A program made the translations under genes and the position numbers. From contig JAVTVY010045576.1 in NCBI GenBank assembly GCA_036873755.1, positions 1 through 64,000 on the forward strand: a DNA stretch of 64,000 nt, read 5' to 3'. Below, piece by piece: positions 52,811 to 63,779 of the stretch; the first letter of the stretch is position 1; every line of letters begins with the position of its first letter. The stretch is from Hanleya hanleyi. Taxonomy: Eukaryota; Mollusca; Polyplacophora; Lepidopleurida; Hanleyidae. Under the pieces are notes generated by a model. The model had not been told where the DNA came from. It saw only the letters and a list, made by a program, of their open reading frames with translations, and searched no databases.

Positions 52811-53664
52811 AATGTGTAATGCTTTAGTTACCTTTGACAGCATAACAGGATGAATGGTACGAAGCACAATAATTTGATAATTTATCCCATTACTTAATTT
52901 GATGCTTCAGAGAAAATTTTAATGAAAATCAGAGCGTCTGAAGTCCACCGACATTGAAACTACTAATTTGGCTTGGAACCTTAACATTCAGTACCCAGCT
53001 TGTGAAGCAATCTCGAGTGATATCCTCGTTATCCACATACCAAATCTGCAAAGAATCCGTTCAGGTTTTTGGAAGTTACCGTCCAGAAGTAACTATTTTT
53101 TTACTTGTCTTCCTGGTACTTCAGCTTGTCACCCGTCCTCAAATTTTTTTTTATCACCATACTGTCATGTATTCCAACTAGTTTCTCAATTGTTTCCATG
53201 CATTGTAGAATTTGAACGCACGTTTTTCTTCCCTCGATCGGGAGACGTTGACGACACTGACAGATTTATCTCCTTCCTCTAGCTCTGCATTGCCAAGATC
53301 AATATTCTCACTTCATGATGTTGATCATCATACTAACACATGACAAGATCATAGGTAGAAACTTCTGCTCATAGCCATGCAGTAATGGGTGATATCCGAG
53401 TATATTAGGGCATTTCCCAATTGGTCACATCCGATTGGTCCCGTGAGATCCGACAACAGCGCAATCACATTCATAAAACGAAGACACCCCTCCAGAAAGC
53501 CATCGACTGAAATGATCTCTTAGTGGGCCTCAAAATGCCCCTATCACAAAATAACATGAGATTGATCTAATCAAAACCCCTCGGCTTTCCCCAAGTGATT
53601 GAGACCCATGTGTAGTGTGAATTGGGGAAGAGATAGTTCTATGTGGGATGATCAAGATATACTG
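52811..53664. other. no gene recognised
   Basis: AT-rich interior of the TTAA element; frames up to 104 codons lack recognisable motifs. Confidence 0.4.
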
Positions 53665-54475
53665 GTACTTAGTTACATTCAGACATATATGACAGAAATA
53701 GAAAACTTATATATCTGTAAAGGGGCATAACTCTGTAAAATATGGGTCGAGGGGAGCCACTTTCGATAGGCATCTGACTTGGCACTACTGTAAAATAAGA
53801 ACTGAGACGAATAAGCTGTACCGAACACGGATCTGCAGATATAACTTGTACATTCAACTACAGATAACAAAATCGGAGATTATTACATCCAAAAGGGGCA
53901 TAGCTCCATAAACCGAGGCGAGTAATCCTTTGTTGGCTTGTAGAATACAGCAATATAAATAAGTTTCCAAAATATAGTAGCTATACCAAACACAGTTCTG
54001 CAGATATAGTTGGTTACATTCAAGCATATAGGACAGAAATAAAATTAATATATCTGTAAAGGGGCATAACTCTGTAAAATATGGGCCGAGGGAAGCCACT
54101 TTCGATAGGCATCTGACTTAGCACTCTGTGAAATAAGAACCGAGACGAATAAGCTGTACCTAACACAGATCTGCAGAAATAACTTGTACATTCAGCTACA
54201 AATAACAAAATCGGAGATTATTATATCAGAAAGGGGCATAACTCCATAAGCCGAGGCGAGTAATCCTTTGTTGGCTTTTAGAATACAACAATATAAATAA
54301 GTGTCCAAAATATAGTAGCTATACCGAAAACTGTTCGGCAGATATAGCTGGTTACATTCAGTCATATAGGACAGAAATAGAAATTAATATATCTGTAAAG
54401 GGGCACAACTCTGTAAAATATGGGCCGAGGGGAGCCACTTTCGATAGACGTTTGGTTTAGCACTAGATAAATAAG
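53665..54475. repeat. 341-bp tandem repeat, about 2.4 units
   Basis: GTTACATTCAG(A/T)CATATA-type starts lie at about 53672, 54012 and 54353. Each unit has two half-repeats with AAAGGGGCATAACTC(T/C) motifs about 170 bases apart. Confidence 0.75.
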
Positions 54476-56252
54476 TGTTGAAAATTTGGTGGTTGTTTCT
54501 CAAGCGGTTTTGCCTAAAATGCGGTAACGTACTGAAGTAGCTGATTCACACAACTTCGTTTTTGTCTCGCATAGAATCCCCCAGTCTTGCGCCTCTGCAC
54601 TCAAGTGAGACTGACATGTCTGAAATGCCCAGGTCAAAATATTTAAATACAGATAATTTCATTGGCTCGTTTAAATGCGGCGGGCATGTGACTTGATGCT
54701 TCAGGAACAACTCTCGAACAGGATATGTCCCTCCAGAAATATATCCTTTGTAGCCGAGAGGTGGCATCATGTGGAATACATGCCGAATCATAGCGTTGAG
54801 CTAAGGACAGTCTTAAGCGAAACGTGAAATCCTCTCAGCATGCTAAGATGGATGTTGACTCGGTGAGCTCATTTCTCTCACCAGACTGTTTCACTATTAG
54901 GGAGTTCAGTGAAACATATCAATAAAAGGTTCAATTATGAGATTAAATTTGTTGGAACGATATTTTATTAAATATCATAACAGCAGCCACAGCAGCCACT
55001 TTTTCATCTATGTTAGTATTAAACCCAGAATAAAAACTTGAATTTTAAGAATAGAATTTTTGAAAAAATTTGAAATCGAGTTTTGCCCCATACAATTGGG
55101 TTTTTTTATCCATGGGGAAAATGCGCGAGAAACACGCGCAAAAAATGTGTTATAGTGGATAAATATTGAATTCTTCGAGAGATAAGTCGAGTTCCCAAAT
55201 GAACATGTCGTGACAAATAATCAAGCAAAATAATTGTTGTTGTTGTTGTTGTTCCTTCACTAGATCAACTCGCCAGTGCTATGTTAGCGTGTCTTGAGCA
55301 AGTCAAAATCGGCACGGGCAACACAACGTTCATGTTCATGTGTTAGCTGTCCGTGTTGGCAAGCACGATTTTCTTCTGATTAAAATACTCCGTGACAAAG
55401 TTTAATTCGGCTTTTATTCTCCGCAATAAAACAATCACCAGAACGAGCGGTCGTTCTGGTTATCGAATTGCTGTTGCCAGGCATGAACACTTGATAGAAA
55501 TACAGGCCAGATCGTGCCATCAATCTAGTGCGGTTCTTTTTATTTATCCATTAGTTTTGCCTTTCAAGCTTCGCTAAGCACAGCGCCCTCACCGAGCAAA
55601 TTAATTTACATAAAGGGAGATCACTTTCAAGAAGCTGTCGTAAAAGTCTCGCGAGAGCCCATTTTATAGTATGCGCAAAGACATTTCCGCGCAGTTTTTC
55701 CTGGGGAAATTTCGATTGTGAGCTTCCGGTTGAGAATTTTACACAAACAATTTGGGCTTGAAAAACAGACTTCCGTTTATGTGAGACAGCCCAAATTGGT
55801 ACGAATTTCTAGTTCAATATTGGCACTGTGACGGCAAGTCTCAACTCTGCTTTGTTTTTTCGCAATCTTGCGGACAAAGCGATTTTGTCCCCCATGAGAC
55901 CAAGCTGATTCAATAAGACAGCACGCTTACGCGGCAGTCTTAAAAATAAGGATGTTTGCATGGTTTTGATCAGAAGGGGGTACATTAATGTAAATAAGTA
56001 GGACTAATAGATAATTAGCTTACCATAATACTGCGGAAATGAGTTTTGGAAAGGGAAATTTAACAGACAAAATAATAGTAGCCAAGCCCAAGCTAAGGCA
56101 ATCTGTTTAATTGTTCCAGTGCCTCGGAAACTAAATTTTAATCCTAATATTGAAGCACTTCAATTTATAATTTTGATTTGATTTTTTCACCAAATGTTAG
56201 AGGAAATAGTGAATATTTGAATGAAGAAATAAAAAAAATGACCAATTTTGAC
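54476..56252. other. right interior of the TTAA element, no gene
   Basis: No supported gene. An 81-codon minus frame at 54546-54791 has no recognised domain. A short (GTT)n lies near 55236-55252. Confidence 0.4.
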
Positions 56253-56277
56253 CCTCTAAGGGGATAGCTATCCTTAA

Positions 56278-57476
56278 AGCCAATAGAACAACCACTGTCA
56301 CATCCATGTCATCACAAGCTGTAATTGTCAGAATTTGAACTTAACAAGTTAAGCGATAAGCGTCTGAAAATCCAAATGATGGTGTCAAATCACACAAAAA
56401 CTGTCTCATTGATCGACTGGCCTGGATAATAACACAATAACGCTTTCTGATTTTGTGAATTACACAACGAGGTGAACTTGACATTGATATCACACACTGC
56501 TGAAATTGTTCGATCGGGTGCGTATGAATGATGAGACGTTGGACATTGCTACTGGGGATGCATGTTCTCTGGAAGATATAGCAATTTTTCAGTTTAATAT
56601 TGACCTTTATTCTGGAGTTATTGCCACTTACATAATCTCAATTATTATACCTCATGTAAATTCGTAATGTTTTCATTGGTTGACAGCCTGTCACGTGTTA
56701 TTCTACAAATCGTGATGTTCAGTGATGATGCAGTCATATCTTGCTTTACCGTTGAATAAATGTCACAGCAGAGCGTTGGACATGACATTTGTTCCACGAC
56801 GACATCTGTCGGACAGTGCGCGCGCCAACATACTCTCCGAAACGAAGATGTGTCGGCCTGATGTGTATACGTCGGCACGTTGGTGATAGAAATTAGTGAA
56901 TGTGATTGGTAATTGACTGAAATAAATTTGACATCTTCTGAAAAGGTAGTAAGATCACCGAGAACGTTACTCTTTCAAATTATGTGATTGAGTCGATAAA
57001 CAAGCCGAGGTCGAACAGTTGATCTTGACACGGCGTTTTGAAATCACCAACTGTCGCGCAGTGTTGAACACGACATGCTTATTACAGCCGAAAGATCTGG
57101 AGCACAAGATTTCGAATCCCATGGTCCTGACTTCGATCTTTTGATGTGTCTGAAATCTTTCTTTGTCTTTGTACTCTATTTCCTAATTGCTGTTGAATAA
57201 CACATCATTTCTTTATTTATTTGCCCGTTTAATTAGTCTCGAATTTTGTATAACTTTCACGGTGTAAAGTGGTACTATCACTTAGAGGTGAGGAGTTAGC
57301 AGTAGGTATAGTGCTGATTGAACTACATTTCACCTGGATGTAGTGACGTCACGGGGATGCTTTGAGGAGGAACTAGTAGCGCCATCTGTACACTCTGGAC
57401 GCAAGGGAGACAACGCGGACTAATGAGGAGGCGTGCGCTTGGCCGCCATCTTGAATTTTGTGGAAAAGGGGATGTA
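56278..57476. other. flank of Polinton copy B, no gene
   Basis: No coding region recognised. Near 57350 a GTGACGTCACGG and near 57440 a GGCCGCCATCTTGAA repeat motifs seen in Polinton arms, so the true outer edge of copy B may be near 57340. Confidence 0.4.
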
Positions 57477-57560
57477 TTCCTCCGCGGTGATGCGGTCATG
57501 TCTGGCGGTGATGCGGTCGCGGGAAAAAGCTTCCGCGGAGAAAAAGTAGTCCCTAGATAA
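57477..57560 (+). repeat. Polinton outer-arm block (copy B)
   Basis: Matches 5091-5155 (ATTCCTCCGCGG...GAAAAAGTAGTCCCTAGA) with an internal GATGCGGTC duplication. Confidence 0.7.
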
Positions 57561-57910
57561 AATGGTCCGATGGGGTCGAGTGAGGTATCAAAGTGAAGCC
57601 TAGGTGAGGGGGCATCTGATGGGCTGGGTGTGGGGATGAAATATCGGCATTCTGCGCATGCGCGGTGGCCAAAGGGTATGAAAATAGCCGTTTTGGAGCT
57701 AGGGGAGCTCCTAATGGTCCAATGGGGTCGAGTGAGGTATCAAAGGGAAGCATTCGTGAAGGGGCATCTGATGGGCTGGGTGTGGGGTTGAAATATCGGC
57801 ATTCTGCGCATGCGCGGTGACCAAAGGGTATGGAAATAGACGTTTTGGAGCTAGGGGAGCCACTAATGGTCCAATGGGGTCATGTGAGCTATCCATGTGT
57901 AGCCAATGTG
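57561..57910 (+). repeat. 153-bp satellite array (family 1), copy B
   Basis: About 2.3 monomers; CTGCGCATGCGCGGTG recurs 153 bases apart near 57650 and 57803. Confidence 0.85.
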
Positions 57911-58523
57911 AAGGGGCATCCAGTCATGGGTGGATGCATGTAAAACTTTCTTCAGAAAAAGAACGGAACAAGACTTTATCGAACAACCCGGGAAAATGCC
58001 TATATGGGGTATGGGGGGTATATAGGTCGCCGGGCTTAACGGGGCTTGCCTATCAATATAGTTATCTCCCCCTAGTTCCAGGGTGGGTGCATGTAAAATT
58101 TTTCCTGAAAAAGTACGGAACACGGACTTTATCCTAAATTACGGGGAAATGCCTATATGGAGTATGGGGGGTATAGGACCATCCTGGGAAACCTACTTCT
58201 CGACATTTGCGGTCTGGTTGTTTGGATTTGTTTTCTTAGTATCGTCATTTAGAACATGATAGGAAGTGTCCCGGAGAGAAACGGTGAAATTTTTGAAAAA
58301 AGTCACCGAGACCCATATAGACCCATATAGTCCCATACTGGGAGTATAGGACCAATGTTTGTCCCACTGGGAAACCTACTTCTAGACATCTGCGGTGTGG
58401 TTGTTTGGATTTGTTTACTTAGTCTCGTCATTTAGAACATGATAGGAAGTGTCCCGGCACGAATCGGTGAAATTTTTGAAAAAAGTCACCGAGACCCATA
58501 TAGACCCATATAGTCCCATACTG
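57911..58523 (+). repeat. family-2 satellite and GTCCCGGAG blocks, copy B
   Basis: GGGTGGGTGCATG unit near 58083, followed by two units of about 185 bases with AGTGTCCCGGAG(A)GAA or variant and GTCACCGAGACC at about 58265 and 58450. Confidence 0.7.
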
Positions 58524-59019
58524 CATCTTCTCTAGCCAAGTCGACGTACATCACGTTGCTCTGTACATTGCCTTGGCATACTTCTCTAGTCCAGTTGAAA
58601 CGTGAATCCTCATCGATGAGTGGAATGCAGAGACGGCTTGCTGCATCCAATCAGAATGCGCGTTACGTACGGGTAGCAGTTGATTACCTGTATGGAGGTC
58701 CCCACTAAGAACGAGCTGTGTCGAATGTGTGGGGAAATTATGCCGCAAAAAAAAACAGGACAAGCATTTTCACGGCCACTTTCGGTGTTCTGATCAGTTG
58801 AATCAGCTTTTGGGACGAGCTGCACGGTCGAACGATAACGAATCGCCTTACGAGTGTGGTCGACTTGAAATTGAAGGGGAACAACTCCTGGAGGCAAAAA
58901 GTCGCTCACCGTTAAAACTTCCGCTAGGTGGCGCAGAGCAGTACTCCTCTGCCACCAGCCAAGAATGTCAAGGCAGCGTAGAGAGCTTCGCGATGTAGTT
59001 GACTTGGCTGGTGAAGATG
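58524..59019. mobile_element. 496-bp Mutator-like MITE with 9-bp target duplication
   Basis: TIRs CATCTTCTCTAGCCAAGTCGAC-like on the left (first 20: CATCTTCTCTAGCCAAGTCG) and, reversed, CATCTTCACCAGCCAAGTCA on the right. Perfect 9-base direct repeats CCCATACTG lie at 58515-58523 and 59020-59028. The uninterrupted arm sequence CCCATACTGGGAGTATAGG is present at about 58333. The length of the duplication points to the Mutator superfamily. Internal frames of up to about 100 codons are not supported. Confidence 0.88.
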
Positions 59020-59028
59020 CCCATACTG

Positions 59029-59405
59029 GGGTATAGGACCAATGTTTGTCCCACTGGGAAACCTACTTCTAGACATTTGCGGTATGGTTGTTTGGATTTG
59101 TTTTCTTAGTCTCGCCATTTAGAACATGATAGGAAGTGTCCCGGAGCGAAACGGTGAAATTTTTGGAAAAAGTCACCGAGGCCTGGGTAGGCCCACAGGC
59201 CTATACTGCATGGTTATGGGTGTATAGGTCCATACTGGGTGGACATGTTGGAGTCTAGGTGAGTCACTGGTGGTCCAATGGTGTCATATGAGGTCTTATT
59301 TTGAAGCTCTCATGCAGGAGCACTTGACTACACTAATGGTTCGTACGTTGTCAATAGTCTGCGCATGCGCAGCCTGGCCGTAGTATAGAAAGCAGGCATT
59401 TTTGG

Positions 59406-59436
<31 letters not shown>

Positions 59437-59655
59437 GGTTAGAGATGGGCTATTCACGGTTCGAATGGGTCGAGGTATCCATGTGAAGCCTATGTAATGG
59501 AGCATCTGATGGTGTGAATGTGGGGTAGAAATAGGGTCATTCTGCGCATGCGCGGTAGCCAAAGTGTATGGACATAGGCGTTTTTGGGGTCTAAGTGGGC
59601 TACTCATGGGCCGCTGGGATCGAGTGAGGTATCCATGTGAAGCCTAGGTGAGGGG
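59029..59655 (+). repeat. Polinton arm satellites, copy B
   Basis: One GTCCCGGAGCGAA block near 59130, then family-1 monomers with CTGCGCATGCGC at about 59359 and 59541, and a (GT)n microsatellite at about 59407-59431. Confidence 0.75.
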
Positions 59656-60070
59656 GCTAGACTAGGGTGTCGTTTCCATTCTGCTGCGCAGGTCACGTGG
59701 GTTGTGACGTCACTTCCGGTTTGGGTGAATGGGGCGTGACCTTTGGACATGTCTAGACTTGACTGTGTCTGACATGTACTGGGGTTTTTCCTACAATGGC
59801 GTTCACGTGGTTTGGTGGGTCTGCATGACGTCACTTCCGGTTTAGGTGAATGTTCAAACACGACCTCCAACTTTTCCGGCCCGCACCCTGGCCCGGCCCG
59901 CCCGGGCCGCAGCGAGCGCGCGCGCGCGGGATCATCCGGCACGCAGCGCTGGGATGATCTGATGCCGCAGCGCGCACGCGCGTCATCACCGGCAGTGCGT
60001 GGATGAATGTAGGGAGAGGTTAAATCGACGCCTATTTCACCCGGATGTAAAAATGACGTCACTTCCGGTT
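59656..60070 (+). repeat. Polinton terminal repeat, copy B
   Basis: GTCACGTGGGTTGTGACGTC onward matches 10203-10233. The CRE-ETS block TGACGTCACTTCCGG occurs three times (59705, 59826, 60054), and a CpG-rich CGCGCGCGCGGG block lies at 59918-59930. Copy B lacks the zinc-finger/polymerase module that follows this repeat in copy A. Confidence 0.8.
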
Positions 60071-60111
60071 TGGGTGAATGGGGCGTGGCCTTTGGACATG
60101 CCCAGACTTGT

Positions 60112-60288
60112 CTGACCGCCATTGTTGGAAAATGGCGGATAATGGCGGATAATGGCGGAAGGTGACCGCCATTGTGGGAAAATTGCGGATAATGGCGGAT
60201 AATGGCGGAAAGTGACCGCCGTTGTGGGAAAATGGCGGATAATGGCGGATAATTGCGGAAGGTGACCGCCATTGTGGGAAACCCCCAC
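60112..60288 (+). repeat. 60-bp minisatellite of GGCGGATAATGGCGG units
   Basis: Three units of GACCGCCATTGTGGGAAAAT plus two to three GGCGGATAAT; counterpart of 17185-17300 in copy A. Open frames across it are repeat artefacts. Confidence 0.85.
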
Positions 60289-60324
60289 AGACAGGTCAGT
60301 ACATGCATTCCTATGATGTTCACG

Positions 60325-60365
60325 TATAATAAAAGGATTGGTCTGTAATCTGTGTTGTTGTTGCT
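60325..60365 (+). terminator. orphan poly(A) signal with GU-rich element, copy B
   Basis: TATAATAAAAGGATTGG followed by GTGTTGTTGTTGC; same as 17098-17150 in copy A and equally without a gene before it. Confidence 0.45.
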
Positions 60366-60445
60366 CTGTTATTTGGACTAACCCATCAGAATAGTACGTA
60401 TCACGGACTACACCCGACGTCTAGGCGCGCATGTGTGACATGGTC

Positions 60446-60452
60446 TATAAAA
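60446..60452 (+). promoter_or_regulatory. TATA box of the 108-aa gene, copy B
   Basis: GGTCTATAAAACACG, 47 bases before the ATG at 60499. Confidence 0.65.
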
Positions 60453-60498
60453 CACGTCCCTCTGGATCCCACACCTTCATTTCTATGGTTGCAGAACC

Positions 60499-60825
60499 AT
60501 GACGGAGATACAGCCCTATGCGATTCGCATTTTACAGCATGCCACCGTGGTTAATTCACTCACGGGTTACCGAGCAGTGGTCCGGTCCATGTTTGCAGAT
60601 GGCGACGACAACGAGGGGCGACGCCAGATCCTGAACGAGTTCACAGAAGCGGTCCTCGACAGAGTGCACTCGATGGAGAGGTGTGCCATCACTCACCACT
60701 ACTGGACTATGACAGCCATCCTTGATGCTCGGGCTATGGACCACGAGCGCTCACGCCGGAACCAGCGACGGCTGGTTGGCCTCACAATAGTCTGTGCCCT
60801 ATTGACCCGGGCGCTGTGGTATTGA
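60499..60825 (+). CDS. 108-aa tail-anchored protein (copy B)
   Basis: Intact counterpart of 16637-16963, differing at about a dozen residues. The C-terminal hydrophobic helix (LVGLTIVCALLTRALWY) has acquired one Arg, which may weaken membrane insertion. First gene inward from the terminal repeat. Unknown family. Confidence 0.6.
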   Translation: MTEIQPYAIRILQHATVVNSLTGYRAVVRSMFADGDDNEGRRQILNEFTEAVLDRVHSMERCAITHHYWTMTAILDARAMDHERSRRNQRRLVGLTIVCALLTRALWY

Positions 60826-60892
60826 CAATGGGACTATGAATACGAGGGTCAGACACAGTGTGTGTCATTCAACGATCGTCGTTGGATCAAGC

Positions 60893-61395
60893 ATGTCACC
60901 AGTCCTACGAGCCATCCTGACCCTTACACCCAGGTGGGGTTACACGTCTATGAAGATAAAGTCACCCTCGTGGAAGATCGTGGAGATGTTTGCTGGTCGC
61001 CCGCTGAGACCGTATCGAATACGGTTACGCTACACCGTGACGGCTGGACCAAATTTAAACGGGTGTTGAGCGGCGAGCTCGATGGACACCTCATCTACAT
61101 AGACAATGCCATCTACGTATACCGTGGACCCTTCTTCCCACGCCTGGGCCGCTACCAAGACCCTACGCGAAGCTTCACCCCAGACCCCGATCTGTGGATA
61201 GCTTTCGAGAAGGTGGTGCCTATCGTGGACCAGCTGTTTACACCGGTCGAGCGGTCATCAGACGAGTTGGAGTGGGCTCGTGCCCTGAGAGAAGCGGCGG
61301 CAGAACCCAATGAACAGCTGTCTAGCCATGAACCCGACGACGATGCCATTCATTACCCGGCTAGACTCAGTCAGCCCAGTGACATGACCACCTGA
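60893..61395 (+). pseudogene. tandem PC4-like protein 1 (copy B), N-terminal frameshift
   Basis: Starts MSPVLRAIL at 60893 like copy A but lacks one base near 60935, so the rest (HVYEDKVTLVEDRGDVCW onward) lies in another frame. From there to the acidic C-terminus it is open. The upstream TATA box is also mutated (TATGAATACG), so this copy is likely silent. Confidence 0.65.
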
Positions 61396-61420
61396 TCCTT
61401 TGATCTCACGGGCTTCTCCC

Positions 61421-61430
61421 TATAAATACG
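61421..61430 (+). promoter_or_regulatory. TATA box of PC4-like gene 2, copy B
   Basis: CCCTATAAATACGAGAGA, about 40 bases before the ATG at 61468; identical in copy A. Confidence 0.65.
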
Positions 61431-61467
61431 AGAGACAGTCAAATCTGGTACCATTCACGTACTGACC

Positions 61468-61938
61468 ATGACGGAGCATATAATACTGGCGTATCTCAGC
61501 TTGACCCCCGAGGTTTTCCTGCACGTGTATGCGGATAAGGTCGATATCATGGAGGAGGTGGGAGACATCTGTGATGCGGACCCTACACAACCGTGCCCGG
61601 CCCACATTCGTCTGTCCCGGGAGGGTTGGACCCTATTCAAACGGGTGTTGTCTGGTGAACTGGACGGCGACCTCATCCACTTGTGCCACGATGTATACAT
61701 CCGACGCGGCCCTTTCTTTGCTCAATTGGCTCGGCTAGATGGGGGTACAGTGCATTTTACCCTTCACCCTGATCTATGGTCTGCATTGGAAGATGCCGTG
61801 GTAGATGTGGATCAAGTGCTTATCATGCGGTCATCAGACGAGTTGGACTGGTCATTTACCATGGACACTGTGACAGTCAACGAAGAAAATCAGAAAGAAA
61901 CTCCGGCCCAAGATATACCCGTTATAAATAAACGATAG
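61468..61938 (+). CDS. tandem PC4-like protein 2 (copy B)
   Basis: Intact 156-codon counterpart of 15532-16002, with roughly a dozen amino-acid differences by eye (for example WTLFKRVL for WTKFKRVL). Both PC4-like half-repeats are present. The last codons (ATA AAT AAA CGA TAG) contain the TATA/AATAAA for the integrase that follows 28 bases later. Domain assignment is inference from the strand-helix pattern and the Trp in each half. Confidence 0.65.
   Translation: MTEHIILAYLSLTPEVFLHVYADKVDIMEEVGDICDADPTQPCPAHIRLSREGWTLFKRVLSGELDGDLIHLCHDVYIRRGPFFAQLARLDGGTVHFTLHPDLWSALEDAVVDVDQVLIMRSSDELDWSFTMDTVTVNEENQKETPAQDIPVINKR
61923..61932 (+). promoter_or_regulatory. TATA/AATAAA embedded in the end of PC4-like gene 2, copy B
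   Basis: TATAAATAAA, 34 bases before the integrase ATG at 61966; conserved position with copy A. Confidence 0.65.
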
Positions 61939-61965
61939 AGCCAGGGTCCATCATCATTTGTCACC

Positions 61966-63048
61966 ATGAAGCGCTGGGAGGTGTTGGATAACTTATACTA
62001 CAGTCCCGACAGTCCGGCGGCCTATAGTGCATTGTCGGCTCTCTATCGAGCGGCCAAACCCCAAGGGATACAACGTGCCCAAGTCCGAGATTGGTTAAGA
62101 AAACAAGACACCTATACCTTACATCGAGCTGTCCGTCGCCATTTTCTACGGAACCGGGTCATCGTGGGCGGAATAGATGCCCAGTGGCAAGCGGATTTGG
62201 TCGATATGAGCGCCTTTGCCAAACACAATGATGGGAATCGGTATATCTTGACGTGCATCGATATCCTATCCAAGTATGCGTGGGTGGTACCCATCCGGAC
62301 GAAAACGGGGGCGAATCTCATAGCGGCGTTCAAAGACATCTTCAAGACCGGGCGCGAACCTTTGTATTTGCAAACCGTCGAAGGCATGGAATTCCTCAAC
62401 AGACAGTTCCAACAGTTTCTGAAAGCTCAGAAGGTGTTTTTCTTCCATACGTACAACGAGACCAAGGCTTCCGTGGTGGAAAGTTTCAACAGGACATTCA
62501 AAGGCCGCATGTATAAATATTTCACCTATAAGAATGCAAGGCGGTACATCGATGTTCTCCCGAAACTTGTGAGGGGTTACAATCGAGCCTATCATCGGAG
62601 TATAGAGAGAGCCCCATTACCGTGACCCAACGCAATGAAGCCCAAGTCCGGCGTGTCTTGTACCCCAGGCCATCGCAGCGAACGATCGCAGCGAACGCCG
62701 AAGGCGGTGTACAAGGTGGGGGAACCTGTAAGGATCAGTAAAGTCAAAGGCAAGTTCGAGAAAAATTACTTGCCAAACTGGAGCGATGAGCACTTCCTGA
62801 TTAAACGGCGCCTACCCCGACAGCAGCGAGTCTATGAAATGTAAGATCTTCAAGGGGAACCGTTGCTAGGGACGTTTTACGAGACGGAATTACAGTCTGT
62901 CGTAAAAACACAGCAATACTACTACACGGTGGAGCAGATTTTGAAAACGGAACGTCGACGTGGCAAACTGTTTCATTTCGTCAAATGGCAAGGCTGGCCC
63001 TGTTCCTTTAATTCCTGGGTCGCTGCCAACCAGGTGAGACGACTATAA
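61966..63048 (+). pseudogene. Polinton integrase with chromodomain (copy B), catalytic Asp lost
   Basis: Same protein as 14431-15503. The first Asp (QADLVDMSAF) is present, but the second is replaced: QTVEGMEF instead of QTDEGTEF. The Glu is kept (VVESFNRT), although the following Arg is changed to Ser. The frame is lost near 62618 by a missing C, there is a duplicated AACGATCGCAGCG segment near 62685, and a TAA interrupts the SH3-like region at about 62842. The chromodomain (YYTVEQILK...FHFVKWQGW) is intact at the end. Inactive by several independent lesions. Confidence 0.9.
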
Positions 63049-63049
63049 A
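63044..63049 (+). promoter_or_regulatory. TATA box overlapping the integrase stop (copy B)
   Basis: CGACTATAAAGCC; the TAA at 63046-63048 is the stop of the integrase gene. The membrane-protein ATG is 50 bases downstream. Confidence 0.7.
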
Positions 63050-63098
63050 GCCAGACACTACTGCCGTCATCCTTCTTTCCACGTCCGACCACAGTGCT

Positions 63099-63779
63099 AT
63101 GGACCAACAGCAGCTGCCTCTGAACACAGCGTCTCCCAAAACGCGCAAAGCGCAAGTGGGCTTTGTGGACATAGTGCTAACCCTGCTGAGTGGGTTGTAC
63201 GGAGGTGTGCTTTACGACATAGCCTATGTCAGCGCGCTACTTAACCAACTGAGAACACCAGCCATCAGTCAAACCGGTCTACAGATAGCACCAGTGAACC
63301 CCGTATCGAGCCCAGTCATCACCACACCCCGTGTACAAACCACAACGAGCTCCACACCAAACTCCACACCTACACCAAGTACACCCACTACGTCTGAAAA
63401 CCCACCGGATTCCATCCCTCACAGTGAACAGACAACGACGACCGACGTTGTACCCATCCCCATCATCCCTCACAGTGACCAGACAACGACGACCGACATT
63501 GTACCCACCACCACTCCAGTTCGCTCGTACGAAATTTACAAGAGCGGGTTACCACGGCACGGATACAGCTCGAACCATGGACCCCCGTTGGCAACATCCC
63601 TTCACTTGCGTCATCGCAGGACCGACGGGCTCCGGCAAAACGCACTTCGTCCGGAAGCTCCTTCAACACGCCGACAGCATGATCACCCCACCCATTGCCC
63701 GAGTCGTGTGGTGGTACGGAGAATGGCAGGAAGCGTATGCAGCAATGCCCCACATCACGTTCGTGGAAGGCCTACCTAA
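63099..63779 (+). CDS. Thr/Pro-rich membrane protein (copy B)
   Basis: Counterpart of 13851-14380. A basic N-terminus, one hydrophobic helix at about residues 22-42 (here with an Asp in it: VGFVDIVLTLL) and a Thr/Pro-rich stalk with two QTTTTD(V/I)VP repeats. The frame continues 200 bases into the ATPase gene; it may simply lack its original stop. Unknown function. Confidence 0.55.
   Translation: MDQQQLPLNTASPKTRKAQVGFVDIVLTLLSGLYGGVLYDIAYVSALLNQLRTPAISQTGLQIAPVNPVSSPVITTPRVQTTTSSTPNSTPTPSTPTTSENPPDSIPHSEQTTTTDVVPIPIIPHSDQTTTTDIVPTTTPVRSYEIYKSGLPRHGYSSNHGPPLATSLHLRHRRTDGLRQNALRPEAPSTRRQHDHPTHCPSRVVVRRMAGSVCSNAPHHVRGRPT

Larger units (their letters stand above)
49393..56273. mobile_element. 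6.9-kb element with TTAA duplication and 20-bp TIRs
   Basis: TTAA at 49389-49392 and 56274-56277. Inverted ends are GGATAGCTATCCCCTTAGAG on the left and its reverse complement on the right. The first 12 bases are themselves palindromic (GGATAGCTATCC). The interior is AT-rich at both flanks and includes Penelope-like copy 1. No transposase recognised. Piggybac-like target choice; could also be two separate solo ends, which would need a population comparison. Confidence 0.6.

Noticed and set aside
54546..54791. 81-codon minus-strand frame
   Set aside because: Somewhat protein-like composition, but no splice sites, homology or neighbouring exons could be assigned.
58524..59019. 89- and 99-codon frames within the MITE
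   Set aside because: No transposase motif and no similarity recognised; the element is too short to be autonomous.
59604..60323. 239-codon minus-strand open frame
   Set aside because: It crosses a minisatellite and the terminal repeat; its length comes from stop-free repeats and CpG-rich DNA.
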